A DNA stretch of 64,000 bases. Origin: Hevea brasiliensis (lineage: Eukaryota; Streptophyta; Magnoliopsida; Malpighiales; Euphorbiaceae). The notes below the pieces were generated by a model. The model saw only the letters and a program-made list of their open reading frames with translations, did not search any database and was not told the origin of the DNA. The translations under genes and the position numbers were made by a program. Location: NCBI RefSeq assembly GCF_030052815.1, contig NC_079495.1, forward strand, positions 118,216,940 through 118,280,939, given 5' to 3'. Below, one piece after another: positions 58,024 through 64,000 of the stretch. The stretch's first letter is position 1, and every line of letters starts with the position of its first letter.

Positions 58024-59356
58024 TGTAACACCCACTACTTTCTGACATCAGAATTTCTATCGTGAATGGAAAATTCTCATGAAACTTAGGGTTTCACGAA
58101 CAAAGCAAATAGTAGTAAGTTCTATATATATGATGTGATGTGTTAAAAATGTATTTAAGAGTGAAAATATTTTAATTGTTTTGACCAAGAAAAGTTTTAA
58201 GTGTTATTTTTAGGTAGAAGAAACTTTAACAGCCGAATATTGGACTTTTGGCAATTGAAGTCCCTTTTACTATTTAAATATCCATTTGGACATAATGGAC
58301 TTTGGCAGCCGAAAGCCCCCTCGGTAGCAGGGTTCAATTTTCAAAGAAAAAGTGATTTTTCTTCTCTCTCTTTCAGTTACTGTAGCATGCAAAAGAGTTT
58401 TTTGTTGATTTTTCTTGGATTTTAGAGCTTGAATATTTGATCTTGGTTGGGGGAGCTTAAGAATTCAAGAATTATTGAAGTTTTCTTGAACTCCTCTCTT
58501 GTCAATCTTAAGTCTAAGGGAGAAAGGTACTTCTTTTCTTCTTTTCTTTTGTTTTTCAGTATGGTTTTTGGTATGTACACATGACTAGGAGTTAGCAATT
58601 GGAATTGCATGTGGTTTTAGAGTAGTTTAAGCTTTTAAGTTTGATTTAAACCTTTGAAATGCTTTAAGAAAGTATTGCATGTTAGGTGATTATATGAATC
58701 CTTCAATGCATGTCTCTTTTATGGGTTTTTAGAAGTTTATAAGCATGAATTGGTTATGTGAAATATTTATGATGTGAAAAACTTATGTGATTAATGCATT
58801 GTAAATGAATGAAATGAATAGCATGACTAAATTATATTGGTCAGTTTACTCATGAAGCTTTTTGAAGCTTACCCCATTCCTTTAACCCCAAATGCAGAGT
58901 TGCAGGAATAAAGGTGTCTTTGAGGAGAGCTAGCAATAAGAGAGGTTGTAGTAAGTTTTATGTCTATTGAGTTTATAGAAAGGACAAGTAAATTATAATG
59001 GTTAGATACTGTGCTGGGTTGTAAAGAATTGTATTATGTATTGTTAAATTAAGATATGCATGTATGTTTACCTTAACCTATAAACACATTTATTAATTTT
59101 TCATGAATGTACAAAAGGAGTACACTTTAGTAGTTATGTATGATAAGAAAGGGTTCAAATTCTAAACCATTTTAAAAGAAAATGAATGATGTTTCTAAGT
59201 AAATGCTAAAGTGTGATTGGTTATGAATTGCTTAGGTTTTGGTATTTGTGTGGAATGAGCTTATGATTATCAGGTTTTAGGCTTGCTATAGGTTCTGGTA
59301 GCCTTAAACTGACCCAATCCCTAGCGTCGGTAATGGTCTCTGGTTAGGTCATTACA
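58024..59356 (+). repeat. 5' LTR of the right-hand Ty3/gypsy element
   Basis: 1333 bp, TGTAACACCCACTAC to TTAGGTCATTACA. Both ends resemble the inverted solo LTR at 60476-62716. The ORF at 58201-58425 inside it is not supported. Confidence 0.8.
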
Positions 59357-59360
59357 AAGT

Positions 59361-59373
59361 TTATATCAGAGTC
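59361..59373 (+). other. Probable primer-binding site, tRNA-Met-like
   Basis: TTATATCAGAGTC four bases after the LTR. It matches the TGGTATCAGAGC site at its TATCAGAG core only, so it is a decayed version. Confidence 0.55.
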
Positions 59374-59597
59374 ATAGGTTAGATGGGTGGACATAGATGC
59401 TAGTGAAAGTCTTAGTAAAGAAGGAAAGAAAGTTTATTAACCAACACAATTAGAAAAATACATGTGCATTAGGGTTGTGTCCCTATATGTTATATGATGT
59501 GCGCATGTTTTATGCCATACTATGTAATATGTTTTGTGTTAATGTGAATCCAGATGAACTTTATGTATGCTCAACACTTCTTATTTATTTTTAGAAT

Positions 59598-62500
59598 GTG
59601 ACGTTCAAGACGGTCCGTAAGGTTGATATGTGCCCACATGAAATTAAGGGTATAGGAGCACTACCCATTAACCTCGTGGTGAGGGAAATAGCAAGTAGAA
59701 GTGGAAGGGGAGAATCCTTAAGAGGCCCCAGAAGGTCTTTTGAGTTTAATAGGGAGACCTTGAGTGCACCCAGAATGTCTGTAGATGCATAAAGGGGTTT
59801 TCATGGCTTTCAGTAATAACAAGAGGATCCCGAGTTTTCTAGTTTGATAAGAGAAGAGGAAGGAATTTATGAAGAGGGAGGGGAAGAGTTAGAGTTTGTA
59901 TCCCCACCACCACAAGGCCAGGAACATGGGTTTGGGTTTAACTATCCACAACAGGGAAGTTTTGTAAACCCTGGGTTCATGGGCTACCCTTAGTACCCAC
60001 CTTTCATACCCTACCCACCTTACGTCTCACCTTTTAACCCTTAACCCATGTATCCTTCTCATTGGTATCCCCAAAATCCTCAAACCACCATGGGAACTCA
60101 TAACCCCATAAAGGGAGTTGCAAGAGATCAAGTACCACCACCACCCCTTACAAACCCTCCAGTTCTAGCACAAGAGGCTGGGTCAGGTGGTAGATGTAAG
60201 GCCAAGATGATAGACTACCTAAAGCTAGATGCACTTAAATATAAGGAAAGAGATGATCTTTTCAAGTATGTTAAGATAGCTAAGATGATAGCTGATAAAT
60301 TGGATGCCAGTGATAGTAAGGCCATTCAGATGACTGGCTTTACTTTGAAATGTAAGAAGGTGAAAGAATGGTATAAGGCTTATATTGCTAGTAGGATTGA
60401 CAACATGACTTAGGCTCAGTTTGTGGCAGAGTTTACCAATTGGGCTTTTCTAAAAAGTTTTAGAGAGTTGAAGGTTGTAATGACCCAAACCAGAAGCCAT
60501 TACCAGCTTTGGGGATTGGGTCAGCTTAAAGCTACTGGGAACCCGTAACAAGCCTATAAACCCATTATACATAAACGTATTCCTTAAAACTCACAATCCA
60601 AGCAATTCAAACCATTACACTTTTGTCTTTTTGCCTATACAAACATTCATAATATAAACTAGGTTCAGAATTTGAACCTTTACATTCCTATCATACATAC
60701 ATACTTAATTGAAGAATTAGCGTAAAGATTTCAGGCCTTAATAATACATCACTCAGATTTAAGATAATATATTAAAAAATCATCCTGAATTCCAGTATAG
60801 TAACTATCCATTTAAAATTTACATTTTCAAACTAAACATTAGCAAACATAAAAAGTTCTACAGCTGCTCCTACTACTCACTTTCCATAGACACATTTATC
60901 CTTGTATTGCTACATTTGGGGTTATAGGAGAGGGGCAAGCTTTTAAAAGCTCAGTGAGTAAACTAACCAAATATACATAACTTATCTTTCTCATTTCATA
61001 CATATGCAATGCATGATCTAAATGAATTTTCAAATCTTAAACATTTCACATAAGATGGACTTATCACCGGTGGTCTCCCAAACTCAATGTGCTCGGCTCA
61101 TATAGAGACTTCTCAGGACTTTCGCCTAAATAAGTAACATATCTAATTTGCTCAACTCATGCAGAGACTCCTTAAGACTTTTGTTTAAAAATAGTGTGCT
61201 AGGGGTTTATTACGCCTCACCTAGTCTTACCACCACAGATCATGCATGTCCATATCATAAACATAACATATACATAACATGGGGGAGGCAAGTGGTCATT
61301 TAAAGTCCATCAAGCATTAATAACAATCATGCAAAAATGCAACATTCACTAAAGTTCAATTTAAATAATTTAAATAATTTACATTCACTAAAGTTAATGT
61401 TACTTATCTTTTATAACCTATTAACCACCTAATACGAATAGTAGCCATCCATGAATCCTTGACCTTCTGAGTCCCTTAAGCCTAATCTTATAAATATTAG
61501 ACTCGAGAGTTACTTGAAGCTCTAAACTCTATAAAATAGACAATTCTAGGTTTTTTTGGATAGTTAAATCATGTTTTAGAGCCTTGGAACTAAAGGAGAA
61601 ATAAGGCTAGCAGAACTAAGTTTGGTTATCGAAGTCTTGGACTTTGATTGTCGAAACCTTGAACATTGGCTACCCTTTTTAGGCAGTAGCTACTGTGGTA
61701 GGACTTTGGCTATCGAAGTCTTGAGCTTTATATGTCCTTTTTGTCCAGTAACAATTATGGTTGTCAAAGTCTTAGACTTCAACTATCAAACCTAGAAATT
61801 TTTTAGATTTTTAAGAGAAACTACATGCTTCAGTTGCCAAACTAATGGTTTTTGACAGCTAAACCTGTGAATTTTCAGAATTTCCAAGTTGAAAACTTGC
61901 AGAATCTCACTTCCCATAACACCAAAACATAGTCCAAGCTCCCAAAACATGATCCAAACATCCCAACACCGACTTAAGGCCTAAAACAACTTGAATTCAA
62001 GCTCAAGTTACACATGCAACCAACATGAACCTGAATTTAAGGTTCTATTAAACTTCAAACATCACATTAATAAGAAAATGCATTAAAAACTCAACATGCA
62101 AAGCATCATTCTTAACCTTGTTAAGCTCTAAAACTCTCCTAAACATACATGCATCTAAAACTAAACATCTAAACCTGTTTAAACATACTTGCACCATTCT
62201 AGAAGATCAAAGGAAAGAAGAGTTTACCTCTTTCCCTTGAACCTAAGAAGAAGAAGAGTTGGTGACACTAGCTCCAATCCACTCTCACTAAGCTTCCCAA
62301 AAAGAGAATCAAGCTTTAAAACATGAAATGGTCATGAAATACTCCTAAAAAAATTGTTTGCATGTCATAGCAATTCAGTAAGGGATGGAAATGAAAGTTC
62401 AAGCTTCTTTTTAACAGAAACAAAAGTTGTTAGCCCTCTTATACCCTCACTATCGATGGACTTTCGATTGCTAGAAGTCATGCTTCTGGCTGTCAAAATC

Positions 62501-63375
62501 TATTTTTTACAAATGAGAAACTTGAATTTCTCACTTGCTCTTATACTTGAACTTGGACTCCCCATAACACTTTATACACCTATACACAACCCTATACACA
62601 TACAAACATATACATACATTTCTACCACCATTCCCTTACCTGTGGAACCTTTGAATTTTGCTAGAATATTCCATAAATGACAAAAATTCCAACGTCTAAA
62701 AATGGTGGGTGTTATAAAGATGGTAGAGTTTGAACAGTTGAGGCAGATAACCAGTATCAGTGCTAATGAATATATAAATAAGTTTGTGGAGCTTCTGTAA
62801 TATGTAAGGCAGGAGTATGATACTGATAAGAAAAGGCAAAGAGGTATGCCCAAAGGCTACACTTTCCATTACTTTTCATTGATTCTAGCTGTAGAATCCC
62901 ATAGCTTCCACTCTATTATAGATGTTGTGCGGAAGATGGAAGCAGGGGCTATTATTGAAGGGAGTTTGGACTTGAAAAGCACAAAGGTTCAGTAATTCAC
63001 AGTTCCTAAGGCCACAGATGTAAGGAGGTTCAGTCACCTAACTAAGATCACTTTTTCCTCTAGAACTAGAAGGGAAAAAAGGGGAAATATTGGGAAAAAA
63101 TAGGAGAAGAATAAGTTCTAGAGTAGGATCATATTTAGTCTTGGGATAGTAAGTGGATCTAGTTCAGGTTCAGATACTTTGAGTTGTGTAAGGTGTGGGA
63201 AACTTCACTAAGGACCGTGCAGGTATGGAACCTTAAAGTGTTAGAAGTGTGGTCAAGAGGGGCATATGGTAAGGGAGTGTCCTAACATGGAAAGGGTGGC
63301 CTCAAAACAGCAAGCAGGGTCATGTAGTGTAGATCAACCAAGAGCAAAACAAGCTTCTATAGTTCCTTTTTAAGG
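59598..63375 (+). pseudogene. gag, split by a solo LTR and full of stops
   Basis: The left part includes a proline-rich stretch (59900-60170), then MIDYLKLDALKYKERDDLF and AIQMTGFTLKCKKVKEWYKA, the start of the gag core. It breaks at FRELK (60471). After the insertion it resumes at 62719 with MVEFEQLRQITSISANEYIN. Further on, VRCGKLH, a stop and then C, a stop and KCGQEGHMVREC form a doubled zinc knuckle near 63180-63285, damaged by stops. More than ten stops are present in total. It could not make Gag. Confidence 0.82.
60476..62716 (-). repeat. Inverted solo LTR inside gag
   Basis: 2241 bp. On the minus strand it starts TATAACACCCACC (TG changed to TA) and ends GGTTTGGGTCATTACA. Start and end both resemble the LTR at 58024-59356, but it is about 0.9 kb longer. 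It is flanked by AAGGT (60471-60475) and AAGAT (62717-62721), a target duplication with one change, and removing it rejoins the gag frame. There is no gene inside. Confidence 0.85.
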
Positions 63376-63429
63376 AAGAAGAAAAAAGAGAGGAAGAGTA
63401 GCTTTTTCCTTCACAACAAGTTCACAAGG

Positions 63430-63906
63430 GAGGGGTTCTTTGGCACTAGCTTGAATCTTTACCATAGCACAGCAGGAAGCAAAAACCTCTAACATTGTGG
63501 TGTCAGGTATGCTTTATATAGAAAGCTTTAATATGCATGTTTGATTGATCTGGGTGCTTCTCACTCTTTTGTTACCCTTGATACAATCCTAAGGTTAGGA
63601 TTGATGGTATCTAGTTTAGATTGTACTCTGCTTATTAGTGGACCTAAATGTGACCCTTCAATGATAAAGATGATCTGTTACTCCTGTCCAGTAATGGTTG
63701 AGGATAAATGCTTTCTAACTAACCTAGTAGTTATAGAATTTACTGATTTTGATGTCATTCAAGGGATGGATTGGCTCTCAGCCAATTATGCTACCTTAGA
63801 TTACAAGAACAAGATAATAAAGTTTAGGGGACAAGATGGGATAGAAGTACTATTTCAAAGACCAAGTGTTACCTGTGAAAGGAATGATCTCAGCCATCTA
63901 GGCTAG
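63430..63906 (+). pseudogene. Aspartic protease of the right-hand element
   Basis: SNIVVSGMLYIESFNMHV is followed by a stop and then LIDLGASHSFVTLDTILRLG, with the active-site D in IDLGASHSF (about 63547). VIEFTDFDVIQGMDWLSANY corresponds to the protease C-terminal motif of chromovirus-like elements. The frame ends at a TAG (63904-63906) in the linker to RT. The protease core is open, but the stop just before it blocks production from gag. Confidence 0.82.
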
Positions 63907-64000
63907 GAAGATGCTAAGGAAAGGATATAGAGGGTTTATAACCCATTTCAAGGAAGTTATGGTGAACTAAAGTGGACTAGGCTCAATTTCAGTAGTGAGA

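Larger units (their letters stand above)
58024..64000 (+). mobile_element. Ty3/gypsy element, left part, with an inverted solo LTR inside
   Basis: 5' LTR (58024-59356), a weak tRNA-Met-type primer site, gag (59598-63375, interrupted at 60476-62716) and protease (63430-63906). It runs off the right edge before RT. gag and protease contain many stops. Confidence 0.82.

Noticed and set aside
60048..60413. 121-codon ORF as an independent gene
   Set aside because: It contains the gag core start (MIDYLKLDALKY) and is part of the interrupted gag.

Overview
This window is plant nuclear DNA, most likely from a dicot, and is built almost entirely of nested LTR retrotransposons of the Ty3/gypsy type. 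I see no convincing host gene, rRNA gene, tRNA gene or CRISPR array. The plant assignment rests on lineage hallmarks: tRNA-Met, tRNA-Asp and tRNA-Arg type primer-binding sites, Athila, Tekay-like chromovirus and Ogre/Tat element architectures, and a MULE transposase relic.

Layout, left to right. 1-1267 is a minus-strand Athila-type LTR running off the left edge. 1276-1685 is a broken MULE transposase fragment with a recognisable intron. At 1686 a plus-strand Athila element begins. Its 5' LTR is cut into three pieces (1686-2029, 12988-13632, 24757-24842) by two later insertions, and its gag-pol body follows at 24843-30133. The first insertion (2030-12987, minus strand) is a Tekay-type chromovirus with 3.1 kb LTRs and a nearly open pol. 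The second (13633-24756, plus strand, target duplication CTCCT) carries only gag between 3.3 kb LTRs and so is a non-autonomous TR-GAG-like element. Its 3' LTR was in turn hit by a solo LTR (20483-23611, target duplication GATAG).

30134-52460 is a 22.3 kb Ogre/Tat-type element with 5.7 kb LTRs, a tRNA-Arg-like primer-binding site, an extra upstream ORF1, a protease ORF with a G-patch-like segment, a 183-bp intron between protease and reverse transcriptase, a second RNase H, an integrase, a 61-bp tandem array and a perfect inverted repeat ahead of the polypurine tract. Each LTR carries an antisense two-exon gene behind its own TATA box. The predicted product is 594 aa and resembles the Transposase_28 (putative gypsy-type transposon) family with a coiled-coil tail. 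The 3' LTR copy is open; the 5' LTR copy is broken. The two flanks of this element belong to different retrotransposons and show no target duplication, so the locus has been rearranged.

52461-55811 is the 3' end of another chromovirus (integrase tail plus a 2.6 kb LTR). 55812-58023 is AT-rich DNA I cannot assign, with a 239-bp tandem duplication. 58024 to the right edge is a further Ty3/gypsy element (LTR, primer-binding site, gag, protease) whose gag is split by an inverted solo LTR of a related family (60476-62716).

How the parts work together: Gag, protease, reverse transcriptase/RNase H and integrase would package, copy and insert each element. The gag-only element must borrow pol from an intact relative, and the chromovirus at 2030-12987 is the same broad type. 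Every pol here carries at least one stop or frameshift, so the window looks like a graveyard. The antisense LTR gene at 47403-49248 is the only long multi-exon reading frame that remains open.
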